64,000 nucleotides of DNA from contig NZ_CP058557.1 of assembly GCF_018141165.1 (NCBI RefSeq), positions 124,001-188,000 of the forward strand. Reading direction: 5' to 3'. A program made the position numbers and the translations under genes. Under the pieces are notes generated by a model. It was not told where the DNA came from and made no database searches. It saw only the letters and a program-made list of their open reading frames with translations. Shown here in pieces: positions 27,022 through 38,225 of this stretch (position 1 is the stretch's first letter; each line of letters opens with the position of its first letter). Origin of the DNA: Alkaliphilus sp. B6464. Lineage in GTDB: Bacteria; Bacillota; Clostridia; Peptostreptococcales; Natronincolaceae.

Positions 27022-27065
27022 ATGAAAAGCTCAACGCAAGTTAAATCATGCGTTGAGCTTTTCAT
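27022..27065 (+). terminator. Terminator after the hydrolase gene
   Basis: Perfect 17-bp stem (ATGAAAAGCTCAACGCA and its complement) with a ten-base loop, then TT. It is A/T-rich on both sides and may also stop minus-strand transcripts from etfA. Confidence 0.85.
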
Positions 27066-27163
27066 TTGACAATCCATGTTGACAACTGCCAATTCGCTTA
27101 ATTTTAGATTTATAATGCTCTATCCAGGGCCAACATAAGCTGGATTCTTTATTATCATTCTTA

Positions 27164-28171
27164 TTATTCAAATTTAAGTTTTTTTATTTCCTCAGTAAGA
27201 AGTGGTATTACTTTTGAAACATCTCCTACTATTCCAATATCTGCAACTTCAAATATTGCAGCATCAGGATTTTTGTTTATAGCTATTATAAGCTCTGATT
27301 CCTCCATACCAGCAACGTGCTGTATAGCTCCAGATATACCACAAGCAAAGTATAGGTCTGGTCTTACAGTTCTTCCAGTCTGACCTACTTGTCTTTCTTT
27401 GTCAAGCCATCCATTGTCTATTACTGCACGAGATCCCGATACTTCTCCTTTGAGTTCTTCTGCCAGTTCATATAAATAAGCCATATTTTCTTTTGAACCT
27501 ATACCTCTACCGGCAGATATAAGTAATTTAGCATCTTCTATATTAACCTTCTTTTTGTCTTCTTTTACAATCTCAAGAATTTCTATATTTAAATCAGTAG
27601 GAAGTAATCCAGCATCAAAGTTTATAATCTCCCCTGTTCTACTTGTATCCTTATGAGGTTTTAGCATAACCCCAGGTCTTACTGTAGACATCTGTGGTCT
27701 ATGGTCAGGACATATTATTGTCGCCATTATATTTCCACCAAATGCTGGTCTTGTCATAAGTAGCTGTTTTGTTTCCTTATCTATATCTAACGAAGTACAA
27801 TCAGCCGTAAGTCCTGTATGGATTCTTGCAGAAACTCTAGGAGCTAAATCTCTCCCTATAGAAGTAGCACCTACCAATACAACTTCTGGCTTTTCTTCAT
27901 TAATAACTGCTGTAAAAGCCTTTGTATATGGCTCTGTAATAAAATTTTCAAGAATTTTATCGTCAACAACTATTACTCTTTCAGCTCCATAATATATTAA
28001 CTCCTGTGCCAGATTTTTAACATCATAACCGATAATTACTGCACTTAACTTTTCCCCAAGCTTATCTGCGATTTCTTTTCCTTTCCCTAATAGCTCAATA
28101 GAAACCTTTTGAATTTCTCTATTTCTTTGCTCAATATATACTAAAACACCTTTGTAATCTGCTAAACTCAT
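27164..28171 (-). CDS. etfA: Electron transfer flavoprotein alpha subunit
   Basis: The 335-residue protein from ATG 28169-28171 (behind GGAGGGAG; the open frame continues six codons upstream) has the C-terminal FAD-binding pattern SAGRGIGSKENM, GQTGRTVRPDLYFACGISG and NKNPDAAIFEVADIGIVGD. It forms a heterodimer with EtfB and passes electrons to acyl-CoA dehydrogenase. It is the last gene of bcd-etfB-etfA. In Clostridia such Bcd-EtfAB sets can bifurcate electrons from NADH to crotonyl-CoA and ferredoxin; sequence alone does not prove this here. It carries no ferredoxin domain. Confidence 0.96.
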   Translation of the reverse strand: MSLADYKGVLVYIEQRNREIQKVSIELLGKGKEIADKLGEKLSAVIIGYDVKNLAQELIYYGAERVIVVDDKILENFITEPYTKAFTAVINEEKPEVVLVGATSIGRDLAPRVSARIHTGLTADCTSLDIDKETKQLLMTRPAFGGNIMATIICPDHRPQMSTVRPGVMLKPHKDTSRTGEIINFDAGLLPTDLNIEILEIVKEDKKKVNIEDAKLLISAGRGIGSKENMAYLYELAEELKGEVSGSRAVIDNGWLDKERQVGQTGRTVRPDLYFACGISGAIQHVAGMEESELIIAINKNPDAAIFEVADIGIVGDVSKVIPLLTEEIKKLKFE

Positions 28172-28200
28172 TAATCTCCCTCCAATCATCTAAATTATAA

Positions 28201-28986
28201 TTAGGAAATAATATATTTTTCTTTTAATTTATCCACTATTATTTGAGCCGCTTCTTTAGCTTCTACATCAAATACCTTCCCTGCTGTCTTAACTCCCTTA
28301 GTAAAGGATTTTTTTACTTTAGTAGGAGAACCTTTAAGTCCAAGATTACTATGATCTACTTCTATATCATTAACTGTCCACACTTCCACCTTATCTTCTT
28401 TATAAGCGTCATATATACCTGAAATCCTCATGTATCTTGCTTCATTCATTTCCTTAAGTGTAGTTATAAGACATGGTGTATTAACCTTTATTTTGTGATA
28501 GCCATCTTCAAAAGCTCTTTTTACTATTATCCCCTTGTCTACAAGTTCCATATCTAAGGCATATGTAACAGATGGAATATTTAAATGTTCTGCTATTTGA
28601 GGTCCAACCTGAGCGGTATCTCCATCTATTGCTTGTCTGCCAGCTATAATCAAATCATATTCCATGTTTCTAATAGCACCTGCTAAGGCTGATGAAGTGG
28701 CCCATGTATCAGCTCCTGCAAAAGCTTTATCAGTAAGGAGTATAGCTCTGTCTGCTCCCATAGCAATAGCTTCTCTAAGTGCTAAATCTGCTTGGGGAGG
28801 TCCCATTGTAATAACAGTAACTTCCGCTCCATGCTCATCTTTTAATCTTAAAGCTGCTTCAAGACCACTTTTATCATCTGGATTTATTATGGATGGAACT
28901 CCTTCACGAATAAGGGTTCCAGTTTTTTGATCTAATTTAACTTCCGTTGTATCTGGAACTTGCTTTATACAAACAACTATTTTCAT
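28201..28986 (-). CDS. etfB: Electron transfer flavoprotein beta subunit
   Basis: The 261-residue protein starts MKIVVCIKQVPDTTEVKLDQ, a hallmark of EtfB, followed by IINPDDKSGLEAALRLKDEH and the later AGRQAIDGDTAQVGPQIAEH. It partners EtfA, 29 bases downstream. The ATG follows GGAGGTCT. The gene lies 15 bases after bcd. Confidence 0.96.
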   Translation of the reverse strand: MKIVVCIKQVPDTTEVKLDQKTGTLIREGVPSIINPDDKSGLEAALRLKDEHGAEVTVITMGPPQADLALREAIAMGADRAILLTDKAFAGADTWATSSALAGAIRNMEYDLIIAGRQAIDGDTAQVGPQIAEHLNIPSVTYALDMELVDKGIIVKRAFEDGYHKIKVNTPCLITTLKEMNEARYMRISGIYDAYKEDKVEVWTVNDIEVDHSNLGLKGSPTKVKKSFTKGVKTAGKVFDVEAKEAAQIIVDKLKEKYIIS

Positions 28987-29001
28987 AATCTAGACCTCCT
29001 C

Positions 29002-30141
29002 CTATTTTAATAAACTTGCTGATATTACCATTCTTTGTACTTCAGAAGTACCTTCATATATTTCTGTTATTTTTGCATCTCTCATCATTCTCTCAACTGG
29101 ATATTCTCTTGTATATCCGTATCCACCATGAAGCTGAACTGCTTTGGTAGTAACTTCCATAGCTGTCTCTGCTGCAACTAATTTAGCCATAGCTGCTTCA
29201 TAGGAATATGGCAGTCCCTTATCCTTATTGTAAGCAGCCTTATATACTAAAAGTCTTGAAGCCTCAATCTTTGATGCCATATCTGCCAATTGAAATTGTG
29301 TATTTTGGAAGGCTGATATAGGCTTTCCAAATTGAATTCTTTCTTTAACATAACTTATAGTTTCATCTAAGGCACCTTGTGCTATTCCTAGAGCTTGGGC
29401 TGCTATGCCAATTCTTCCTCCATCAAGGGTTTTCATAGCAACTTTAAATCCCATACCCTCTTTACCTATCAGATTTTCCTTAGGTACTCTACAATTTTCA
29501 AATATAAGCTCGCAAGTAGAAGATCCTTTAATTCCTAACTTTTTCTCCTTAGGCCCTACTGTAAATCCTTCTGTATCTGCATCTACTATAAAAGCTGATA
29601 TTCCTCTAGTTCCTGCCGATTTATCTGTCATAGCCATAATTATATAGGTTTGAGCATATCCTGCATTAGTTATAAATATTTTTGATCCATTAAGAATATA
29701 ACTGTCACCATCTAGTACGGCTGTAGTTTGCTGTGCAGAAGCATCAGTTCCAGCATTAGGCTCCGTAAGAGCAAAAGCTCCTAGTTTTTCTCCTTTTGCT
29801 AGAGGAATTAGATACTTTTGTTTCTGCTCTTCTGTTCCAAACTCGTATATAGGATGAGCACCTAATGAAACATGGGCAGATAATATAACTCCTGTTGTAG
29901 CGCAAACCCTTGAAAGTTCTTCGACAGCTATAGCATATCCAATATTGTCTCCACTTTCTCCACCATATTTTTTAGGGAATGGTATACCCATAAATCCTGA
30001 TTTAACCATTTTGTTAATAGTTTCTACAGGAAACCTCTCTTCTTCATCTATTTCTGCTGCCAAAGGTTTTACTTCATTTTCAGCAAATTCTCTATACATT
30101 TGCTTAAGTAGAACATGCTCTTTCGAGAAACCAAATTCCAT
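29002..30141 (-). CDS. bcd: Acyl-CoA dehydrogenase, short-chain (butyryl-CoA dehydrogenase-like)
   Basis: The 379-residue flavoprotein has the signatures GAFALTEPNAGTDASAQQTT and QLHGGYGYTREYPVERMMRD and the catalytic Glu in ITEIYEGTSEVQRM. Linked to EtfB and EtfA in the same transcript, it most likely reduces crotonyl-CoA to butyryl-CoA in fermentation. The companion genes thl, hbd and crt are not in the window. The ATG follows AAAGGAGGAT. A Rex-like operator lies 17 bases upstream of the start, consistent with NADH/NAD+ control. A branched-chain or amino-acid-derived acyl-CoA substrate cannot be excluded. Confidence 0.94.
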   Translation of the reverse strand: MEFGFSKEHVLLKQMYREFAENEVKPLAAEIDEEERFPVETINKMVKSGFMGIPFPKKYGGESGDNIGYAIAVEELSRVCATTGVILSAHVSLGAHPIYEFGTEEQKQKYLIPLAKGEKLGAFALTEPNAGTDASAQQTTAVLDGDSYILNGSKIFITNAGYAQTYIIMAMTDKSAGTRGISAFIVDADTEGFTVGPKEKKLGIKGSSTCELIFENCRVPKENLIGKEGMGFKVAMKTLDGGRIGIAAQALGIAQGALDETISYVKERIQFGKPISAFQNTQFQLADMASKIEASRLLVYKAAYNKDKGLPYSYEAAMAKLVAAETAMEVTTKAVQLHGGYGYTREYPVERMMRDAKITEIYEGTSEVQRMVISASLLK

Positions 30142-30158
30142 GATATATCCTCCTTTAT

Positions 30159-30176
30159 TGGTTAATTTTTTAACAA
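30159..30176 (-). promoter_or_regulatory. Rex-like operator upstream of bcd-etfBA
   Basis: On the minus strand TTGTTAA-AAAA-TTAACCA matches 17 of 18 bases of the Rex consensus TTGTTAANNNNTTAACAA. Another half-site (TTTGTTAA) lies near 30243. It overlaps the leader just before the ribosome site, where a repressor could block transcription. Confidence 0.65.
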
Positions 30177-30313
30177 ACTATAGCAAAAATTTTATATGTT
30201 TTACTTTTACATCTTTATATATAAGCAAAGTTTATGCCACTTTTTTAACAAATCACTAAAGCTTTAGCCCTACATTATTCAATGTGATAAAAAATATATA
30301 CTTTTTTAAATAC

Positions 30314-30363
30314 AAAAAATGTACAATATCTGTACAGACGGGTACAAATATTGTACATTTTTT
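30314..30363. terminator. Terminator between trkAH and bcd-etfBA
   Basis: 22-bp stem with one G-U pair, arms AAAAAATGTACAATATCTG and complement, six-base loop, ending in TTTTTT. It is probably bidirectional and ends the trkA-trkH transcript on the minus strand. The rest of 30177-30480 is AT-rich with no gene. Confidence 0.85.
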
Positions 30364-30480
30364 ATGCAACTACAATATCTTCTACGGTTTTATTTTTAAC
30401 TACTAATACTTTATCATATTTTTTTCTAGTTTCCTAAAATATAACATGACTTATATTGTTTTTTATAATTAATAATTCCA

Positions 30481-31929
30481 TTAAACTTCCCTAGTCCAGT
30501 CTTTTGGCACTACTAAAGCAATTATAGTAAATATTTCTAGCCTACCTAATAACATTAAAAGAGAAAATAATGCTTTACTTGCAAAAGTAAATTCACCAAA
30601 GTTTCTAGTAGGTCCAACAAAGCCAAGTCCAGGGCCAATATTGCCTAAGGTAGCTGCCACAGAACTAGATGCACTTACAAGATCTAGTCCTTCTAATGAT
30701 ACCAAAATAGTTGACAGTACAAATATCATAAGATATAAAGCAAAAAATGTATTTATACTAACTATTGTTTCGTTTGGAATTGTTTTGCCACCATTCTTTA
30801 TTGAGATAAAAGCTCTAGGGTGAAATATCTTTGCAACATCTCTCTTAATAAGTTTAATTAAAATTAATATTCTAATAACCTTCATTCCACCTGCTGTAGA
30901 ACCAGCACAACCACCTATAAACATAAGAGTAAATAATATAGCCTTACTAAATGTAGGCCACATATCAAAATCTGCAGTAGTATATCCTGTAGTAGTTATA
31001 ATTGAGCCTACTTGGAAGAAAGAATCCCTAAGGGCTATAAAAATACTTTCATAGGATGTCATAAAAAGATTAATAGCAATAAGTAGAACTGCTACAGAAA
31101 CTATAGTTAAGTAAAGCTTAAGCTCCTCGTCTTGTATTACCTCCTTCCATTTACCCTTAAACAAGGAGTAGTACAAAGAGAAGTTTACTCCTGATAATAC
31201 CATAAAAATCCCTATTACAATATGAATATATGAGCTTTCATAGAAGGCAACACTATTATTTTTTATACCAAATCCTCCGGTTCCTACAGAACCAAAAGCA
31301 TGGAGAATAGAATCAAATAAATTCATTCCACCTAATCTTAGAAATATAATGTGTAATATGGTGATTGAAAAATATGTTACATATAAAATTTTTGCCGTAT
31401 CCTTTATTCTCGGCGCTATTTTTCCTGCAATAGGACCTGGACTTTCTGCTTTAAATATTTGAAATCCACCTATCCCCAAGGCAGGAAGCAGAGCGATAGT
31501 AAAAACTAATATTCCCATTCCGCCTATCCAATGAGTAAAGGATCTCCAAAATAAAGCACCGTGTGGAAGACCTTCTACATTACTTAGTATTGATGAACCC
31601 GTAGTTGTTAAACCTGAAACTGTTTCAAAAAATGCATCTATAAATTTAGGTATGCTTCCAGATATATAAAAAGGAAGCGCTCCAAATAAAGAAGCCAGTA
31701 GCCATCCAAAGGCTACTATAGCTAACCCTTCCCTCGCGTTAATATTATTCTTATTGGAAGCTTTTTTAGACATTATAAATCCTATTGTACCTGTTACTAT
31801 TATAGTAATGAGAAATGCCATTTTATCCTGCCCATTCATATAAAAAGCTATAGTTAGGGCTGGCAACATCAGTAAAGACTCAACTATAAGGATGTTACCT
31901 AGTACCCTTAGCACGATCCCATAATTCAC
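30481..31929 (-). CDS. trkH: Trk/Ktr potassium uptake system, membrane subunit TrkH
   Basis: The 482-residue membrane protein has the four pore-loop repeats of the family, with selectivity-type glycines in SGLTTTGSS, GSVGTGGFG, ITTTGYTTADFD and LGNIGPGLGF. Together with TrkA it imports K+ across the cytoplasmic membrane. The start is GTG (31927-31929) behind GGGAGG; it overlaps the end of trkA by 35 bases. The operon ends at the terminator near 30314-30363. Confidence 0.94.
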   Translation of the reverse strand: MNYGIVLRVLGNILIVESLLMLPALTIAFYMNGQDKMAFLITIIVTGTIGFIMSKKASNKNNINAREGLAIVAFGWLLASLFGALPFYISGSIPKFIDAFFETVSGLTTTGSSILSNVEGLPHGALFWRSFTHWIGGMGILVFTIALLPALGIGGFQIFKAESPGPIAGKIAPRIKDTAKILYVTYFSITILHIIFLRLGGMNLFDSILHAFGSVGTGGFGIKNNSVAFYESSYIHIVIGIFMVLSGVNFSLYYSLFKGKWKEVIQDEELKLYLTIVSVAVLLIAINLFMTSYESIFIALRDSFFQVGSIITTTGYTTADFDMWPTFSKAILFTLMFIGGCAGSTAGGMKVIRILILIKLIKRDVAKIFHPRAFISIKNGGKTIPNETIVSINTFFALYLMIFVLSTILVSLEGLDLVSASSSVAATLGNIGPGLGFVGPTRNFGEFTFASKALFSLLMLLGRLEIFTIIALVVPKDWTREV

Positions 31930-33286
31930 TAAAAATACCTCCCTTGTGCGACTTAATAAACATTTTCAAAGTAGGTAGATCTTCAGTTAAGCTGAATATA
32001 ATAATTCTATCCCCAGGATGTATAACAGATTCTCCATTAGGAATAATGACTTCTCCATTATGAACTATAGCACCTATTATAATACCCTTAGGTAGATTAA
32101 GTTCTGCCAATGGCTTCCCTGTAAAAGGAAGATCCTCTCCTACAATAATCTCTGTTACCTCCCCGTCTCCTCCTAGCAATAATGAGACGGACACTACTTT
32201 ACCACCTCTAATATATTTTAATATATTAGAAGCAGTAATATAAACAGGGTTTAAAGCCACCTCTATGCCTAGTTTATCAATAATCTTAGTATAATTTTGT
32301 CTACTAAACTTTGCTATAGTTTTTGATACCCCTGCATGTTTAGCCATTAGAGCCATTAGTAGATTTTGTTCATCATAGCCTGTTGCTCCAACGAAAGCAT
32401 CCATGGATTCTAGGTTTTCTTCCTCCAATAGATGTATATCTGTCCCATCTCCATGTATTACTAAAACATTATCTAGTTTTTCAGCTAACTCTTGACACCG
32501 AATTTTATCTTGTTCTATAACCGTTACCGAAATATTAGCTTCCGTAAGTCTTTTAGCTAAATAGTACCCTACTTTTCCTCCACCAAATATCATCACATTT
32601 TCTATTTCTTTTCTATTTATACCCTTTTCAAATTTAACACTTAACCTTGCTATATCAGCACTTTTTCCTATTACATGTATAATATCGTCCTCCATTAACT
32701 CTGTAAATCCATTTGGAATTATAATTTTACCATTTCTAGATATGGCAGTTATTAAAAAGCCACTAAAGTTTTTAAGATCCTTAATGTATTTTCCAACAAA
32801 GTCTTCATTATGTCCAATGTTAAAATCTAACATAGTAACTTTGCCTTTGGCAAAATCTCCAGTATAAAAACTAAAGTTCTTTAATAGATATTTTTCCATA
32901 GCCTTGGCCGTTTCAAATTCTGGATTAACAATATGATCAATACCCATCTCTTTTTTTACAAAATCCAATTGCTTAGTATATTCTGGATTTCTTATTCTGG
33001 CTATTGTTTTTTTACAGCCTAATCTTTTGGCCAAGGAGCATATAACTGTATTTGTCTCATCTCCCTTAGTACATGCCACTAGTAAATCATAGCTTTTAAT
33101 ATTTAGTTCCTTTAAAATCCCTATATCTACTCCACTAGCGGTAACTGTCAAAACATCTATATGTTCATTTATTCTCTCTAGTATCTTCGCATTGTAGTCA
33201 ACTAATGTTACATCTATATCTTCCAATACCAATGACTCTGCCAATTTTTGGCCTAGCTTTCCGGCACCTACTATCATAACCTTCAT
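31895..33286 (-). CDS. trkA: Trk potassium uptake system, NAD-binding regulator TrkA
   Basis: The 463-residue cytoplasmic protein has two RCK_N-RCK_C halves. The Rossmann glycine motifs are IVGAGKLGQKLAESL (residues ~4-18) and IFGGGKVGYYLAKRL (~230-244). Each half ends in an RCK_C domain (IIPNGFTELMEDDIIHVIG and IIPNGESVIHPGDRIIIFS). It binds NAD(H)/ATP and gates TrkH. trkH follows with overlap, an arrangement that keeps the subunits coupled. Confidence 0.95.
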   Translation of the reverse strand: MKVMIVGAGKLGQKLAESLVLEDIDVTLVDYNAKILERINEHIDVLTVTASGVDIGILKELNIKSYDLLVACTKGDETNTVICSLAKRLGCKKTIARIRNPEYTKQLDFVKKEMGIDHIVNPEFETAKAMEKYLLKNFSFYTGDFAKGKVTMLDFNIGHNEDFVGKYIKDLKNFSGFLITAISRNGKIIIPNGFTELMEDDIIHVIGKSADIARLSVKFEKGINRKEIENVMIFGGGKVGYYLAKRLTEANISVTVIEQDKIRCQELAEKLDNVLVIHGDGTDIHLLEEENLESMDAFVGATGYDEQNLLMALMAKHAGVSKTIAKFSRQNYTKIIDKLGIEVALNPVYITASNILKYIRGGKVVSVSLLLGGDGEVTEIIVGEDLPFTGKPLAELNLPKGIIIGAIVHNGEVIIPNGESVIHPGDRIIIFSLTEDLPTLKMFIKSHKGGIFSELWDRAKGTR

Positions 33287-33422
33287 GTGCTTTCACTCCT
33301 TTGGTTTATCCAACAGCTACGAGTTCTAAGATTTCATCTAAATATACCTTATTCTATATTACCAAATTATTATTTTCAATAGTATACAAAAATAATGTTA
33401 TTGTTAGTCTAATCTTTAATAG

Positions 33423-35114
<1,692 letters not shown>

Positions 35115-35123
35115 ATGTGAATA

Positions 35124-35161
35124 AAAAACTCCCGGAGGTAGACTACCTTCTGGGAGTTTTT
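35124..35161. terminator. Terminator after the ABC-F gene
   Basis: Arms AAAAACTCCC and GGGAGTTTTT with an inner AGGTAG/CTACCT-like stem. A good bidirectional hairpin between the convergent ABC-F and rtcB genes. Confidence 0.85.
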
Positions 35162-35199
35162 AAAATTACAATATATGCCTAAAAGTTACTTCATTACAA

Positions 35200-36306
35200 C
35201 TACTCTGCAGCTTTAAAGTTATATATAGGTGTTATCTTCTCAACTATATCTACAGTATCTCCTATGTTGTTTACTATTTCATCTATAGGCTTATATGCAA
35301 AAGGGCATTCATCAAGTGTTTGTTTATTTACCGATGTTGTATAAATACCTTCCATTGTCTTTTTAAATTGATTAAGTGTAAATGAATTTTTAGCTTCTGT
35401 CCTACTCATAAGTCTTCCTGCACCATGGGGGGCTGAGAAATTCCAATTTTCATTACCTTTTCCAATACAAATAAGGCTACCATCACGCATGTTTATTGGT
35501 ATTAAAAGTTTTTCGCCGTACTTAGCTGAAACTGCACCTTTTCTTAGAATCATATTCTCCGTATCTATATAATTATGAATAGTTGTAAATTGTTCTACCA
35601 CATCAAGCTTCATACCTTTAATTATTTCCTGAATCATAGCCTTACGATTTAATTCTGCAAAAAGTTGAACAATTTTCATATCATGAATATAATCTTCAAA
35701 TAGCTGTCCTGATACATAAGCTAAAGCTTTCGGTATATCTTCCTTTGTATTATTAGTTGATTTATAAGCCTCTTCTTGATAAAGACTTGCAACCTCATGT
35801 CCTAAATGACGACTACCTGAGTGAATAGATATGTATATATTTCCTTTACTATCTTTATTTGCTTCAATAAAGTGGTTTCCACCACCTAAAGTTCCAATAC
35901 TACGTCTAGCCCTATTAATGTTAACTTTGCTTTTACATTTAAGCTCATTCAAGTCAATTTCATCATTAAATTTATGCTCTTTATCTCTTATATTAAATCC
36001 GCAAGGTATTTTGCTATAAATTAACTTATCTAATTTTTGCAGCTCTATATTTCGATTTTTAATCTTTATAGCCTCTATACCACAACCGATGTCAACACCA
36101 ACAAGGTTTGGAACAATTTTATCATCAATTGTCATTGTGGTCCCTATAGTACATCCTGCTCCACTATGAACATCCGGCATTATCCTTATCTTACTTCCTT
36201 TTATAAACTCCTGATTAAGCAAGTTTTCAATCTGCTTTACTGCACCTTCTTCAATATTTTTAGTATAAACTATTGCATTGTTATATTTACCATTTATCTC
36301 AATCAT
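35200..36306 (-). CDS. rtcB: RtcB family RNA ligase
   Basis: The 368-residue protein (ATG 36304-36306 behind AAAGGAA; a six-codon upstream extension is unlikely) has the family motifs DVHSGAGCTIGTTMTI, VGVDIGCGIEA, GGGNHFIE, HSGSRHLGHE and APHGAGRLMSR, the last containing the guanylylated His. RtcB joins 2',3'-cyclic-phosphate and 5'-OH RNA ends with Mn2+ and GTP, repairing or splicing RNA. This is a short, RtcB2-like form. No archease or RtcA gene is nearby. Confidence 0.94.
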   Translation of the reverse strand: MIEINGKYNNAIVYTKNIEEGAVKQIENLLNQEFIKGSKIRIMPDVHSGAGCTIGTTMTIDDKIVPNLVGVDIGCGIEAIKIKNRNIELQKLDKLIYSKIPCGFNIRDKEHKFNDEIDLNELKCKSKVNINRARRSIGTLGGGNHFIEANKDSKGNIYISIHSGSRHLGHEVASLYQEEAYKSTNNTKEDIPKALAYVSGQLFEDYIHDMKIVQLFAELNRKAMIQEIIKGMKLDVVEQFTTIHNYIDTENMILRKGAVSAKYGEKLLIPINMRDGSLICIGKGNENWNFSAPHGAGRLMSRTEAKNSFTLNQFKKTMEGIYTTSVNKQTLDECPFAYKPIDEIVNNIGDTVDIVEKITPIYNFKAAE

Positions 36307-36641
36307 AGCGAGTATTCCTTTCAAACTTTTATTAATATATTATAAATATCCTAATATGTAGAAAAATACCTACTAGAATATTTATTTATATTATATGATT
36401 TAATTGACTGAATGACAAGCTGAGTATGTCATCCTTTTAATAGTCTAATATAGTTATTCCTAATAAGAAAATAATATCGACTAACATCTTAGACTCATTA
36501 TATTTCCATAGTCAATAGTTAATTTAAGCTGATTATTCTGAAAATCAGCCCTAAAAAAGTATCATTTTACTAGAGAATTTATGATATAATTATTTTGATA
36601 ATATTTTAAGCATTAGAATAATATGAGGAGTGTGGTAAATT
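36307..36641. other. AT-rich intergenic region between divergent rtcB and CNNM/CBS genes
   Basis: No open frame of note. A small hairpin (GCTGATT / AATCAGC, about 36530-36552) and a TATAAT-like -10 near 36583 that could serve the plus-strand gene are all I can see. Confidence 0.4.
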
Positions 36642-37886
36642 TTGGACCCTGATAGTATGTGGCAAATTATAGTTTTATTGGGACTTTTGTTTTGTTCTGC
36701 TTTTTTCTCTACATCGGAAACAGCGCTTATGTCATTAAGTAAAATTCGTGTAAGGTATATGGTAGAAGAGAAAGTAAAAGGGGGAGATTTAGTAGAACGA
36801 CTAGTAAAAGATCCTAATAAACTTTTAGGTACAATTCTTGTAGGCAATAATATTGTAAATATTGGTGCGTCTGCATTAGCTACCTCATTAGCCTTAGATT
36901 TTTTTGGTAGTAAAGGTGTATTTATATCAACAGGGATTATGACATTATTAGTATTAATATTTGGTGAAATAACACCTAAATCCCTTGCTGCACAATTTCC
37001 AGAAAAAGTTTCATTAAAGGTTAGTAAGCCTCTTTCTTTCATCGTTACTTTGTTAAATCCAATTGTTATTGTTCTGATGTATTTAACAAATGGAATCCTG
37101 AATATACTAGGTATTAAAACTGATAATGCACAACCTATTATAACCGAGGAAGAACTGCGTACAATTGTTGCAGTTAGTGAGGAAGAAGGAGTTTTAGAAA
37201 CGGAAGAAACACAAATGATACATAATGTTTTTGAATTTGGAGATCTTCAAATTAAAGATGTAATGATTCAAAGAACAGATATTGTTGCGATAGATATTGA
37301 TCTTCCATTCCAACAGGTTATAGATAAGGTTAAGGATGAGCAGTTTTCTAGATACCCTATCTATAAAGAAGGTATAGACAATATTATTGGAGTTTTAAAT
37401 GTTAGAGATTTAATTTTCCTTGATAATAAAAAGGATAATTTTAATATAGAGGAGTATGTAAGAAAGCCTTATTATACATTTGAATTTAAAAAAATTAGCG
37501 ATACTTTTACAGAAATGAAGAAAAACAGAACCCATATGGCCATCGTGCTAGATGAATATGGAGGTACCGCTGGAATTATTACTATAGAAGATTTAATCGA
37601 AGAAATTGTCGGAGATATCGAAGATGAATACGATGAATTTGAAAGTGAAGTCCAATTTGTTAAAGATGGTGAATATATTATAATTGGCAGTACCAAGATT
37701 AATACAGTCAACGAAATTTTAGATACAAACTTCGAATCTGAAGATTTTGATTCCATTGGTGGCCTAGTCATAGAATCTCTAGGAAGATTACCTAAATTAG
37801 GTGAAAAAGTAGAATATGATAATATTACACTTATAGTAGAGAGTATCGAAAGAAATCGAATAAAAACAGTAAAGGTTTATATATAA
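36642..37886 (+). CDS. CNNM-CBS transporter-associated protein (HlyC/CorC family)
   Basis: The 414-residue protein starts with an N-terminal signal/membrane region and has about three to four membrane segments (CNNM/DUF21 domain, FFSTSETALMSLSKIRVRYM). Two CBS domains follow (~200-320, VMIQRTDIVAID and GIITIEDLIEEIVGDIEDEY), then a CorC_HlyC domain (~330-414). The family is linked to Mg2+/cobalt or Na+-driven Mg2+ transport. The start may be TTG 36642, 12 bases after GAGGAG, or the ATG five codons later. Hemolysin annotations of homologues are misleading. Confidence 0.9.
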   Translation: MDPDSMWQIIVLLGLLFCSAFFSTSETALMSLSKIRVRYMVEEKVKGGDLVERLVKDPNKLLGTILVGNNIVNIGASALATSLALDFFGSKGVFISTGIMTLLVLIFGEITPKSLAAQFPEKVSLKVSKPLSFIVTLLNPIVIVLMYLTNGILNILGIKTDNAQPIITEEELRTIVAVSEEEGVLETEETQMIHNVFEFGDLQIKDVMIQRTDIVAIDIDLPFQQVIDKVKDEQFSRYPIYKEGIDNIIGVLNVRDLIFLDNKKDNFNIEEYVRKPYYTFEFKKISDTFTEMKKNRTHMAIVLDEYGGTAGIITIEDLIEEIVGDIEDEYDEFESEVQFVKDGEYIIIGSTKINTVNEILDTNFESEDFDSIGGLVIESLGRLPKLGEKVEYDNITLIVESIERNRIKTVKVYI

Positions 37887-38000
37887 AATAAAAATCGATT
37901 GGGTTATGTAAAGTAGTCTGTGCCCTTGTGAAAAAATAAATGAGAAAAACACTCTATTTTTATTTGAAAATAGGTGTGGAAAATTGAATATGGTTTATCG

Positions 38001-38083
38001 CTTGCGGGGGGACTACTTGTAGTTGAGAAGGTTAAAACCTGACCCTTTGAACCTGTTGGTTAAGACCAACGTAGGGAAGCAAA
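38001..38083 (+). ncRNA. TPP riboswitch (THI element)
   Basis: Conserved thi-box features occur in order: GGGGG (38006-38011), TGAGAAGG (38024-38031), ACCTGACCCTTTGAACCTG (37-55 after 38001) and ACGTAGGGAAGC (38070-38080), with the central GGTTAAGACC helix between. Bound thiamine pyrophosphate would favour the downstream terminator and switch off thiD. Confidence 0.92.
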
Positions 38084-38108
38084 TCAATTACATACTATGT
38101 TATTTATT

Positions 38109-38145
38109 GGGTGCTTTCCGTGATACGGATTGCACCCATTTTTTT
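38109..38145 (+). terminator. Riboswitch-controlled terminator before thiD
   Basis: Hairpin GGGTGC-TTTCCGT-GATACGGATT-GCACCC followed by ATTTTTTT. Placed between the TPP aptamer and thiD, it is the likely expression platform; the antiterminator pairing was not traced. Confidence 0.8.
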
Positions 38146-38225
38146 GTCTAACTATGAGGATAATCTGATTTCTGTTAGCACAGGATGATGGTAATTATAT
38201 ATCCAATATTAAAGGAGGATTTCTA

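Noticed and set aside
36590-37042. 150-codon minus-strand open frame
   Set aside because: It lies wholly opposite the CNNM/CBS gene, has low-complexity Ser/Thr/Asn content and no ribosome site. It is a shadow of the real gene.
37950-37985. Hairpin ACACTCTATTTT... / AAAATAGGTGT before the TPP aptamer as a separate RNA element
   Set aside because: It may simply be the terminator of the preceding gene, but it lacks a clear U-run; not strong enough to list.
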